Position numbers and translations under genes: made by a program
The notes under the pieces: model-generated
Told to the model about the DNA's origin: nothing
Databases searched by the model: none
The model's input: only the letters and a program-made list of their open reading frames with translations
Part shown: positions 6,437 to 12,442 of the stretch, in pieces
How positions within the stretch are numbered: the stretch's first letter is position 1
Layout: every line of letters begins with the position of its first letter
Assembly (NCBI GenBank): GCA_021822995.1
Contig: JAKAPN010000003.1
Coordinates: 1-12,442 of the forward strand
DNA from: an archaeon
GTDB lineage: Archaea; Thermoproteota; Nitrososphaeria; Nitrososphaerales; Gagatemarchaeaceae
DNA length: 12,442 bases
Reading direction: 5' to 3'

Positions 6437-7810
6437 ATGTCAGACTCTACCGTTACCGCTTCGCTTCTACCTGCTCGTCTTGACAGACTTCCGATGACAC
6501 GCTACCAGTGGTGGATATACTGGCTCTGCGCAGCCGGAGTTTTGTTCGGCGCAGCCGACATATTCACCATCTTCTCGATAGGCGTGAACGTGCAACAGAC
6601 CTTCAATCTGAGCGGCCCGCTGCTTTCCACGGTGATCGCGTCTGCGGCCCCCGCGGGCATGCTGGGCGCTTTCGTTGCTGGGAGACTCGGAGACAGCTAC
6701 GGGAGGAAGGCCGTCTTCCAATATACGTTACTCATGTACTTCATAGGCAGCATAATCTCAGGCATTGCACCAAACTTCGCGACATTCATGATCGGAAGGT
6801 TGATACTGGGATTCGGAATCGGCGGAGAGCTTCCAACGATTCTTGCACTGATTAGCGAATACTCCCCCAAGAGGGCAAGAGGGCCGCTCTTGGCACTGAT
6901 CAACGGCATGTACGCTATTGGAGCACTCATAGCCAGCAACAGCGCATTGATCTTGATTTCAAGTGGATACGGGTGGAGGCCGCTCTTCTACATACTCGCG
7001 GTGCCGGCCGTTGTGATACTCATCCTGCGAAGATGGGGACTCCCCGAGTCGGCCCGTTGGCTCGAGGCGAAGGGTAGGAAGGAAGAAGCAGAAAAGATAG
7101 TGGCTCACATGGAGCAGAACATTCAGCGCCTGTCAGGCAAGGAGCTTCAGCCTGTCCCGCCTGAATCGACAGTCCAGGTGATACAGGAGAAGGCCCCGCT
7201 TAGGGAAGTCTTCAGCAGAAAACTAGGCCCGCTGACAGGGCTTCTAAGCTGGGCATGGTGGATAACCTCATTTGCGGGCATATCCATGCCGGCCTACTAT
7301 GTCTACATACTCACAAACAATTTCCACTATACAGACGTGCAGGCGCTGTCGGTTCTCGCCTACTCCGTCGATGCGAACGTTATAGGCGTCGCCCTGGCGC
7401 TGCTCACCATAGAATTCATCGGCCGGAAGCCTATGCTCATACTGACTTACCTCGGATACGGCCTCTTCGCGATCTTGGTCGGACTGACGATCACCGACCC
7501 ACAGATGCTTCTATACACGATAGTGACCTTGAACATATTCATCGTCTGGAACTTCAGCATGATACTTTCATACACGCCGGAGATCTACCCGACTCGGAAC
7601 AGGGCCAGTGGGGACGGGGTAGTCACAACCGTGTACAACTTCTCCCAATTCATCTCGCCGTACATAATAGGCCCGGCCATCCTGCTGCTGCCTGGTTCTT
7701 CGGTCGCGACACTTTTCTACGCAGAAGGCATACTACTTGTAGCTACCGCGATTCCATTCTTCGCCGCCAAGGAAACGAAGCGCAAGACGCTGGAACAGAT
7801 TTCTACATAA
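6437..7810 (+). CDS. MFS transporter (sugar-porter / organic-acid symporter type)
   Basis: A 457-residue membrane protein with the hydrophobic pattern of about 12 transmembrane helices. Major-facilitator signatures are clear: GRLGDSYGRK (82-91) in the loop between helices 2 and 3, RLILGFGIGGELP (121-133) in helix 4, EYSPKRARG (141-149), PESARWLEAKGRKEEAEK (203-220) at the start of the central cytoplasmic loop, a GRKPMLI repeat of the loop motif in the second half, and PEIYPTRNRASGDG before helix 11. These are typical of the sugar-porter and metabolite:H+ symporter families, so it probably imports a sugar, sugar acid or other organic acid across the cytoplasmic membrane. It follows the DHDPS-like and enolase-family pair with its own promoter and may supply their substrate, which is inference. 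Confidence 0.88.
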   Translation: MSDSTVTASLLPARLDRLPMTRYQWWIYWLCAAGVLFGAADIFTIFSIGVNVQQTFNLSGPLLSTVIASAAPAGMLGAFVAGRLGDSYGRKAVFQYTLLMYFIGSIISGIAPNFATFMIGRLILGFGIGGELPTILALISEYSPKRARGPLLALINGMYAIGALIASNSALILISSGYGWRPLFYILAVPAVVILILRRWGLPESARWLEAKGRKEEAEKIVAHMEQNIQRLSGKELQPVPPESTVQVIQEKAPLREVFSRKLGPLTGLLSWAWWITSFAGISMPAYYVYILTNNFHYTDVQALSVLAYSVDANVIGVALALLTIEFIGRKPMLILTYLGYGLFAILVGLTITDPQMLLYTIVTLNIFIVWNFSMILSYTPEIYPTRNRASGDGVVTTVYNFSQFISPYIIGPAILLLPGSSVATLFYAEGILLVATAIPFFAAKETKRKTLEQIST

Positions 7811-7833
7811 ACGCACAGGAGTCGGTCAACCCG

Positions 7834-7843
7834 CTTTTTATTT
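7834..7843 (+). promoter_or_regulatory. T-rich element after the MFS gene: terminator or second TATA box
   Basis: CTTTTTATTT lies 24 bases past the MFS stop codon. Runs of T on the coding strand terminate archaeal transcription, so it may end the MFS transcript. It also resembles a TATA box, which would place a transcript start near 7865. The sequence alone does not separate the two readings. Confidence 0.35.
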
Positions 7844-7883
7844 GCAGATATCCCCATGCCACATAATGCTTCGCATCAATAAT

Positions 7884-7893
7884 CATTAAATAA
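7884..7893 (+). promoter_or_regulatory. TATA box for the PPOX-family gene
   Basis: CATTAAATAA has its first AA at 7888, 27 bases before GTG 7915. This favours GTG 7915 over the upstream GTG 7900, which lies only 12 bases away from it. Confidence 0.5.
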
Positions 7894-7914
7894 CGCGAGG
7901 TGCAAAACATCTAC

Positions 7915-8442
7915 GTGCCAGGACTCACCAAGAAGCAGATGGAGGAGTTTCTGAAGAGGCCACTTTTGGTCAAGGTGGCTACGATAACGCCCGACGGTTG
8001 GCCCCACGTCACGCCTGCGTGGTTCGCCTATGAAAAGGGGAGGATACTGCTAGTCGGGAGGAAGCATTCCAGTTGGGTGAAAAACATCCTCAAGAACAAG
8101 AAGGTAAGCCTGGTGATAGATGACCCCGACCCGCCGCAACCCAAGGTCCACGTGACGGGCGAAGCTCAGGTGCTTGAAGGACCTGTGGTCAATGGGAAGT
8201 GGGTCAAGATCGCAGAAGTCATGGCGAACAAATACTTCGGCGGCAAGGTCGGCCCGAAGTATCTTGGAGGCACCATCGACCAGCCCAGATATTTGATCGC
8301 GGTGCCGATGACGAAGGTTGTCACGTGGATAGGTTCGGGGGCGGGTGACAGGGGAGAGTGGCACCACAAGTACTACGACAAGGGCACCAAGTGGTATAAG
8401 GAATACAGTAAGACAAAGACAGCCAAGGTCGCGGCCAAGTGA
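7915..8442 (+). CDS. PPOX-family flavin (FMN/F420) split-barrel protein
   Basis: The protein, about 175 residues, belongs to the pyridoxamine-5'-phosphate-oxidase-like split-barrel family, which bind FMN or F420 and reduce or oxidise small molecules. Diagnostic parts are the opening LTKKQMEEFLKRPLLVKVAT, then PDGWPHVTPAWFAYEKGRIL, HSSWVKNILKNKKVSLVIDD (cofactor-phosphate region), and VHVTGEAQVLEG. The C-terminal third, with YFGGKVGPKYLGG and a Lys-rich tail, is less typical. GTG 7915 is preferred by promoter spacing; GTG 7900 would add five residues and directly follows an in-frame TAA at 7891. The stop overlaps the start of the M20 hydrolase gene (GTGA), so the two are co-expressed. Cofactor and substrate cannot be assigned; several archaeal and actinobacterial relatives use F420. 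Confidence 0.8.
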   Translation: MPGLTKKQMEEFLKRPLLVKVATITPDGWPHVTPAWFAYEKGRILLVGRKHSSWVKNILKNKKVSLVIDDPDPPQPKVHVTGEAQVLEGPVVNGKWVKIAEVMANKYFGGKVGPKYLGGTIDQPRYLIAVPMTKVVTWIGSGAGDRGEWHHKYYDKGTKWYKEYSKTKTAKVAAK

Positions 8443-9701
8443 CGGGCTGGCCCCCGCAGGTCACCGGTTCAGGCTTGAATGGTAGTGGGACCAGGCCCGA
8501 AGACGGCGGGGTACAGGAGGCCCTGACGGCAGAGCGGGTCGTGGAGCTAACAAAGTCACTCATCGAGATTCCAAGTGTGAACCCTCCCGGGGGAGAGGCG
8601 GGGGTTGCGGAGTTCGTGCTGTCCTGGTTCAAGAAGAGGGGAATGAAGTGCAGGGTGCTCGCGAAAGATCCGAGGAGACCAAACATCGAGGTGACGCTGG
8701 ATCCACCATCAGGCGACGGCACTGGCGGGGTCTTCGTGATGAACGCACATATGGACGTGGTGCCCGCCGGAGAGGGATGGAAGAGACCACCGTTCGAGCC
8801 GAGCGTGGCTGAGGCCAGGCTCTACGGGAGAGGGAGTGCGGATACAAAGGGCGGTCTGGCCGCGATGATGTTGGCGATGGAGGCGCTCAGCAGGTGTCCG
8901 CCAGGCGAATTGTGTGGGAGGGTCGTGCTGCATTGTGTGTCAGACGAAGAGGCCGGGGCGATGTATGGCACGTCCCATGTCGTGAATGCAGGCATCAGAG
9001 GCGACTTCGCTGTCGTGGCCGAGCCGACCAGCCTGGGGGTGTGCGTAGCGCACAAGGGTAACGTTACATTCGAAATCACGACCCACGGGAAGGCTGCACA
9101 CGCCAGCCTCCCGACCAAGGGACACAGCGCGATAGTCGACATGGTGCGAATCGTGGAAGAACTGCGAAGTTACGCCGCAGGTGTCTCTGCGAGGGTAACA
9201 CACCCCGTGCTGGGCCCTCCTACAGTCAACGTCGGCGTCATCTTGGGAGGCACGAAGTCGAACGTGATTCCTGACAGGTGCTGGATATCGGCGGAGAGGA
9301 GGATCGTGCCGCCAGAAGAAGCGGCCCAGGCAAAGGCGGAGATAGAAGAGCTTCTGCGAGGGGCCGGCTCGAGGATTCCTGGCCTTGAATACGGGCTGAA
9401 ATTCACCAATGAGGTCGGAGCATCGGAGGTCAGCGCCGATCACAGAGGCGTAAGGACGGCACTGTCCGTCCTGAAAGACTTGGGCGTGGCGCCCAGAGTC
9501 TCGGGTTTTGCAGCGACTTGCGACGCTTATTTCCTGAACAGGGTGGCGGGCATACCAACGGTAATTCTGGGGCCAGGAAGTCTTGACATAGCGCACACAA
9601 GAGACGAGTACGTGCCTGTGGAAGAGTTGGGGCTGGCGGCGAAGGCATATGCATTGATCGCCCAGAGGTTCCTGCAGACAGGGAAGGCCCCTGTCACCTG
9701 A
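8439..9701 (+). CDS. M20-family metallopeptidase / deacylase (ArgE/DapE/CPG2-like)
   Basis: A zinc-dependent hydrolase of 420 residues from the M20 family, which remove acyl or aminoacyl groups from amino acids and small peptides. All metal and catalytic positions are present: HMD at His104 and Asp106, bridging Asp135 in GRGSADTKGG, the catalytic Glu170 and metal Glu171 in SDEEAG, Glu195 in VAEPTS, and His386 in IAHTRDEY. The lid domain His221 in GKAAHAS is also kept. The GTG start at 8439 overlaps the stop of the PPOX gene by four bases, which argues for translational coupling. It gives about 30 residues before the first conserved helix, a Gly/Pro-rich extension longer than usual; TTG 8475 would trim 12 of them. 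It is an acetylornithine/succinyl-diaminopimelate type by motif, but no arg, lys or lysW gene is nearby, so a catabolic deacylase fits at least as well. Confidence 0.87.
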   Translation: MTGWPPQVTGSGLNGSGTRPEDGGVQEALTAERVVELTKSLIEIPSVNPPGGEAGVAEFVLSWFKKRGMKCRVLAKDPRRPNIEVTLDPPSGDGTGGVFVMNAHMDVVPAGEGWKRPPFEPSVAEARLYGRGSADTKGGLAAMMLAMEALSRCPPGELCGRVVLHCVSDEEAGAMYGTSHVVNAGIRGDFAVVAEPTSLGVCVAHKGNVTFEITTHGKAAHASLPTKGHSAIVDMVRIVEELRSYAAGVSARVTHPVLGPPTVNVGVILGGTKSNVIPDRCWISAERRIVPPEEAAQAKAEIEELLRGAGSRIPGLEYGLKFTNEVGASEVSADHRGVRTALSVLKDLGVAPRVSGFAATCDAYFLNRVAGIPTVILGPGSLDIAHTRDEYVPVEELGLAAKAYALIAQRFLQTGKAPVT

Positions 9702-10449
9702 AGGGATGGTTGTGGGTCCACGCCGGAGGAAGCCACGCGCCTTTGAAGTTCTCCACAGCCGCGTCAAGATGGGACTGCCCGCGTTTGAGTGTCCAGCTGA
9801 AGTGGCCAGGGAACAGTCTTTCGACCTTGAGGCCGCTGACCCTTTCGATGTTGTTTCTGTAGTTGTCGAGGCTGCAGCCCGGCCAGTTGCCCAAACCCAC
9901 AGTGCCGTTGATGAACACAATATCAGATGAGAAAAGCGACCTCGGCGCTTCCTCGATCAGGAAGGCGGCGGTGTTGTGGCTGTGGCCCGGTATTTGAATC
10001 ACCCTGATCGTGAATTTGCCGACCTTGATGCAGTCGTCGTGCTTGACGACCTTGTCGACCTTGGTGTGCTGGTATCTGTAGTCTTGGGGGTAGACGCCGC
10101 TCCTCTTGGTGACCCGCAATCCGAATTCAAGGTCTTCGCCTCCTCTTTCGATGAACTCGGCCTCTCCGACCGGGGCGATCAACTCCGCGCCCGTGGCCTC
10201 CTTGACGCTCTTGGAACCGCCTCCATGGTCCGAGTGAGCATGCGAGACGAGGACATAGTCTATGTCGTCGGAAGGGTCGAACCCGTCCGACCTGATATTC
10301 GATATGATTTCTTTCGTGCCCAGTCCCACCCCCGCGTCGATAAGGCACTTCTTCTTCCCTCCATCGATCAGGTAGACATGGCAGTCGGCCTTATCGGAGA
10401 GCCCGAACTCTCCGTCGCCAACCAAGTAGACGCTCTCAGCTATCTTCAT
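9694..10449 (-). CDS. Metallo-beta-lactamase-fold hydrolase
   Basis: A cytoplasmic protein of 251 residues with the binuclear metal site of the MBL fold: SHAHSDHGGG (His70, His72, Asp74, His75), PGHSHNT (His156), SSDIVF (Asp176) and FPGHF (His216). Family members hydrolyse thioesters, lactones, esters or phosphoesters; no specific one can be named here. ATG 10449 is clear. A TATA-like element 38 bases upstream would give a short 12-base leader, and a 12-bp perfect palindrome lies between that element and the predicted transcript start. The 3' end overlaps the end of the convergent M20 gene by eight bases. It lies downstream of kdgA in the same direction and may be part of the same regulon, perhaps opening a sugar lactone, which is inference. 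Confidence 0.86.
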   Translation of the reverse strand: MKIAESVYLVGDGEFGLSDKADCHVYLIDGGKKKCLIDAGVGLGTKEIISNIRSDGFDPSDDIDYVLVSHAHSDHGGGSKSVKEATGAELIAPVGEAEFIERGGEDLEFGLRVTKRSGVYPQDYRYQHTKVDKVVKHDDCIKVGKFTIRVIQIPGHSHNTAAFLIEEAPRSLFSSDIVFINGTVGLGNWPGCSLDNYRNNIERVSGLKVERLFPGHFSWTLKRGQSHLDAAVENFKGAWLPPAWTHNHPFR

Positions 10450-10461
10450 CGTCGAGAACCG

Positions 10462-10473
10462 CCACTATAGTGG
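10462..10473. promoter_or_regulatory. 12-bp perfect palindrome in the MBL gene promoter, candidate operator
   Basis: CCACTATAGTGG reads the same on both strands. It lies directly before the transcript start (about 10461) predicted from the TATA element at 10482-10492. A protein bound here would block initiation. No second copy was noticed in the window. Perfect 12-bp palindromes are expected a few times by chance in a window of this size, so only its position makes it notable. Confidence 0.35.
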
Positions 10474-10481
10474 AACGAAGC

Positions 10482-10492
10482 GCTCTTAATCC
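10482..10492 (-). promoter_or_regulatory. TATA box for the MBL-fold gene
   Basis: The minus strand reads GGATTAAGAGC, with AA starting at 10487. This predicts transcription from about 10461 and a 12-base leader before ATG 10449. A preceding GAAA stretch is compatible with a BRE. Confidence 0.45.
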
Positions 10493-10527
10493 TTTCTAAT
10501 CGGCCGATGAAGCCTGCCGAACGGAGG

Positions 10528-11412
10528 CTAGAGCTGGTGGACCTTCTTCCATTCGGAAAGGACTTTCTCCGTTTCCTCCGACCCCAGCGGGAGGACCGGG
10601 GACCTTGGAAAGCCGCACTCGACGCCACGGTCTTTCAGTATCACGTAGAGCGCCCCCAAGCCGTGCTGGTCCGTGATACGCTTGACAGCGGTGATCTTTC
10701 TTTGGGTTTCGACAGCTTCTTTGAAGTCGCCCCTCACAAACAGCTCATACAGACTGACCAAGAGCTCGGGAACGATGTTCTGGACGGCAGATATCATCCC
10801 CTTGACACCCATCATAAGAGCAGGGAATGCGTATCCCTCCGTTCCGTTTATGACCACGAAATCCTTGGGAAACCTTTCGACGTATTCCACGACTCGAAGG
10901 AAGTCCCTGCTTGATTCCTTGACGCCTGAAATCGTGCCTGACTTTTGCATGGATTCCACGGCCGACATGCCCAAGTTCACACCGCTGGATTTGGGATTGT
11001 TATATGCAAACACGGGGATCGAAACGGATTCCGCAACGCTCTTGTAATGTCGCACCATCGTCGCATCGTCGGACCTGAAGAAGAACGGGGTTATGCAGGA
11101 CACTGCTGAGGCGCCTTGCCGTTCGGCGTGTCTTGACAGCTCAACGGTAGTGTTCGTGTCCATGGCTCCGGTGTGGACTACGACCGGGACCTTGCCGGCG
11201 ACCTCCGCTATGACGACCTCCGCAGCCTTCTTTCTCTCTTCTACGCTCATGAGAAGACCCATTCCAGTCGTCCCGACGGGGAAGATTCCGTGAGCCTTCT
11301 TCTCAAGCTGGAACGAAACTATCTTTCTCAACGACGTGGTGTCCAGTCTGCCGTCCGCGTTGAAAGGTGTCAAGAGGGCAGTGATCGACCCGGATATGTC
11401 GCTGGCTTTCAT
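10528..11412 (-). CDS. kdgA: 2-keto-3-deoxy-(phospho)gluconate aldolase-like protein (DHDPS/NAL superfamily)
   Basis: The 294-residue protein is a classical member of the DHDPS/NAL superfamily. Schiff-base Lys165 is in SGVKESSRD, Tyr137 in FAYNNPKSSG, and Thr48-Thr49 in VGTTGMG. It ends with a GFPRSPVLPL stretch much like the YPRPPIFPL of the Sulfolobus KD(P)G aldolase. The gene directly follows a KDG kinase and overlaps it by four bases (ATGA), so the most likely job is cleavage of 2-keto-3-deoxy-6-phosphogluconate, or the unphosphorylated acid, to pyruvate and glyceraldehyde (3-phosphate) in a branched Entner-Doudoroff route. A DapA role is less likely because no lysine gene is near and the kinase context is specific. 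Unlike the DHDPS-family protein at 4323, it retains the catalytic Thr/Tyr residues. Confidence 0.72.
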   Translation of the reverse strand: MKASDISGSITALLTPFNADGRLDTTSLRKIVSFQLEKKAHGIFPVGTTGMGLLMSVEERKKAAEVVIAEVAGKVPVVVHTGAMDTNTTVELSRHAERQGASAVSCITPFFFRSDDATMVRHYKSVAESVSIPVFAYNNPKSSGVNLGMSAVESMQKSGTISGVKESSRDFLRVVEYVERFPKDFVVINGTEGYAFPALMMGVKGMISAVQNIVPELLVSLYELFVRGDFKEAVETQRKITAVKRITDQHGLGALYVILKDRGVECGFPRSPVLPLGSEETEKVLSEWKKVHQL

Positions 11413-12365
11413 CCTTTCTGTTCCTCCAGGTCGAACTCCTTCAGGAACTCAAATATATCGCTCTCGTAAGGTATGTTCTCCTGGTCGCCGCGGACAGTCA
11501 CCACGAGAGCCCCCGCGGCGTTGCCAGCCTTCAGGCATTTCTGGATAGTCCAACCCTTAAGGTAAGCAGAAGAGAAGACGCCTGCGAATGCATCGCCGGC
11601 GCCTATGGTGTCAACAACCGGCACCCGGTACGCACCCTCCCTGACAACACCTGACTTGGTGTAGACAGCGCCACCCTTCGAGCCTTCCTTCAAGACCACG
11701 ACCTGTGGCCCTTTGGACATGATGGCGTGGGCGGCAGACGAACCCTTGGACCCGACCAAGATCCTCGAATCTGTATCATCGATGAAGACCATGTCGACGA
11801 GCGGCAAGAGGTGAATCAATGCCTCTCTGGCTTCGGCTTTGTCCCAGAGCTTCAATCGTATGTTGGTGTCGAGGGAAACCTTGAGTCCGGCCCGGTGGGC
11901 CAGCTTTGCGGCAGTCTGGCATGCGGCCCTGCAGGTGTCGCTGAGGGCCATGGTTATTCCCGTAATATGGAGTAGCTTGGCGGACTTGAGGTAGGCCGAG
12001 TCTATGTCGGCAGGCGAAATGTGGCTCGCAGCCGATCCCTTCCTATAGTAGACGACTTCACTCTTCCCGGGGACAGGATAGCCTCTCTGCACGAAGTAAA
12101 TTCCTGTGAAGCCACCCTTCTCGACAGGGATATGGGAAACGTCAACGCCCCTGCCACGGAGCGTGTCGATGATGCTTTGGCCGAACTCGTCGTCACCTAC
12201 TTTGGAGATGAGGCCTGTCGAGAAACCCATCCTTGTGGCCGCCACAGCGAAGTTCGCCTCGGCGCCTGCCACATGCTTCTCGAAGTAGTTCACGTCCCTT
12301 AGCCGGCCGAGGGTGACGGCGTTGAGCTGCACCAAAGGCTCGCCAAGAGTGACTATGTCGGGCAA
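11409..12365 (-). CDS. kdgK: 2-keto-3-deoxygluconate kinase (PfkB/ribokinase family)
   Basis: The protein (318 aa) transfers phosphate from ATP to 2-keto-3-deoxygluconate or its galactose counterpart. It is strikingly like the Sulfolobus enzyme from the first residues: DIVTLGEPLVQ, VNYFEKHVAGAEANF, SHI, FTGIYFVQRGYP and SEVVYYRKGSA. Residues in the positions expected for substrate binding are present (Gly34, Tyr90, Tyr106, Arg108, Asp166 and Arg170 region). DTIGAGDAFAG (252-262) carries the anion hole and catalytic base Asp258, and ITVRG-like VVTVRGD near 288-294 is also kept. The start is TTG 12365; there is no ATG or GTG upstream in frame before the promoter. Its stop overlaps the start of kdgA, which marks an operon read toward lower coordinates. 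Confidence 0.9.
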   Translation of the reverse strand: MPDIVTLGEPLVQLNAVTLGRLRDVNYFEKHVAGAEANFAVAATRMGFSTGLISKVGDDEFGQSIIDTLRGRGVDVSHIPVEKGGFTGIYFVQRGYPVPGKSEVVYYRKGSAASHISPADIDSAYLKSAKLLHITGITMALSDTCRAACQTAAKLAHRAGLKVSLDTNIRLKLWDKAEAREALIHLLPLVDMVFIDDTDSRILVGSKGSSAAHAIMSKGPQVVVLKEGSKGGAVYTKSGVVREGAYRVPVVDTIGAGDAFAGVFSSAYLKGWTIQKCLKAGNAAGALVVTVRGDQENIPYESDIFEFLKEFDLEEQKG

Positions 12366-12393
12366 ATTGTTTCCTTCTTGCTTACCTTCACTT

Positions 12394-12404
12394 GTTTTAA
12401 TAAG
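12394..12404 (-). promoter_or_regulatory. TATA box for the kdgK-kdgA operon
   Basis: The minus strand reads CTTATTAAAAC, with AA from 12398, predicting transcription from about 12372 and a leader of only about seven bases before TTG 12365. On the plus strand the same block, TTTTAATAAG, is also TATA-like and could serve a divergent gene beyond the right edge. The remaining bases to 12442 hold no gene I can support. Confidence 0.5.
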
Positions 12405-12442
12405 GGTTCGCGAAGAGAAGTTTACAGTTGACGTGAGATCGG

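Noticed and set aside
8940..9920. Long minus-strand open frame antisense to the M20 gene
   Set aside because: The plus-strand frame carries a complete set of M20 metal ligands; the antisense translation is Arg/Ser/Cys-rich without motifs.
9694..10449. Assignment as a beta-lactamase or a named lactonase
   Set aside because: Only the general MBL metal motifs are visible, and these do not decide the substrate.
1..12442. Mobile element, CRISPR array, tRNA or defence system
   Set aside because: No transposase, integrase, terminal inverted repeats, spaced direct repeats, clover-leaf sequence or nuclease/toxin genes were seen; gaps are all short and look like promoters.

Overview
The window reads as chromosomal DNA from an archaeon, probably a heterotroph. 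Most starts have a TATA-like element whose AA lies 24-27 bases upstream of the start codon, so many genes look leaderless. Shine-Dalgarno sequences are almost absent, GTG and TTG starts are common, and the sugar-acid kinase closely resembles the Sulfolobus type. The DNA is moderately GC-rich, and genes are packed tightly on both strands. I cannot fix the lineage further from sequence alone. I see no rRNA, tRNA, CRISPR array, transposase or phage gene. No stretch longer than about 105 bases lacks a gene.

Layout, left to right. The last 31 codons of what looks like a zinc-type alcohol dehydrogenase (2-97, +) precede a PLP aminotransferase (158-1297, +). Three minus-strand genes follow, read from right to left: an LLM-class (F420/FMN) oxidoreductase (3323-4270) and two tandem C45/AAT-like Ntn-hydrolases (2201-3256 and 1301-2158). 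Diverging from the oxidoreductase is a plus-strand pair: an unusual DHDPS/NAL-superfamily protein (4323-5240) and an enolase-superfamily enzyme of the muconate-lactonizing subgroup (5237-6346), joined by a TTGA overlap. Next come an MFS transporter (6437-7810), a PPOX-type flavin split-barrel protein (7915-8442) and an M20 metallohydrolase (8439-9701) joined to it by a GTGA overlap. Convergent to these on the minus strand is a metallo-beta-lactamase-fold hydrolase (9694-10449). Upstream of that is a kdgK-kdgA pair (12365 down to 10528, ATGA overlap).

How the genes may work together. The right end is the clearest: KDG kinase plus KD(P)G aldolase form the lower part of a branched or semi-phosphorylative Entner-Doudoroff pathway. 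The middle of the window is rich in enzymes that could strip acyl groups from, epimerise and deaminate small molecules: two Ntn amidase/acyltransferases, an M20 deacylase, an MLE-subgroup enolase, an aldolase-family lyase, an aminotransferase and a transporter. This suggests a catabolic island for N-acylated or cyclic amino-acid-like, or sugar-acid-like, substrates. The substrate is not evident, and the grouping as one pathway is inference. The most unusual item is the DHDPS-family protein that has lost the usual catalytic Thr/Tyr residues but keeps the Schiff-base Lys and is translationally coupled to the enolase-family enzyme.
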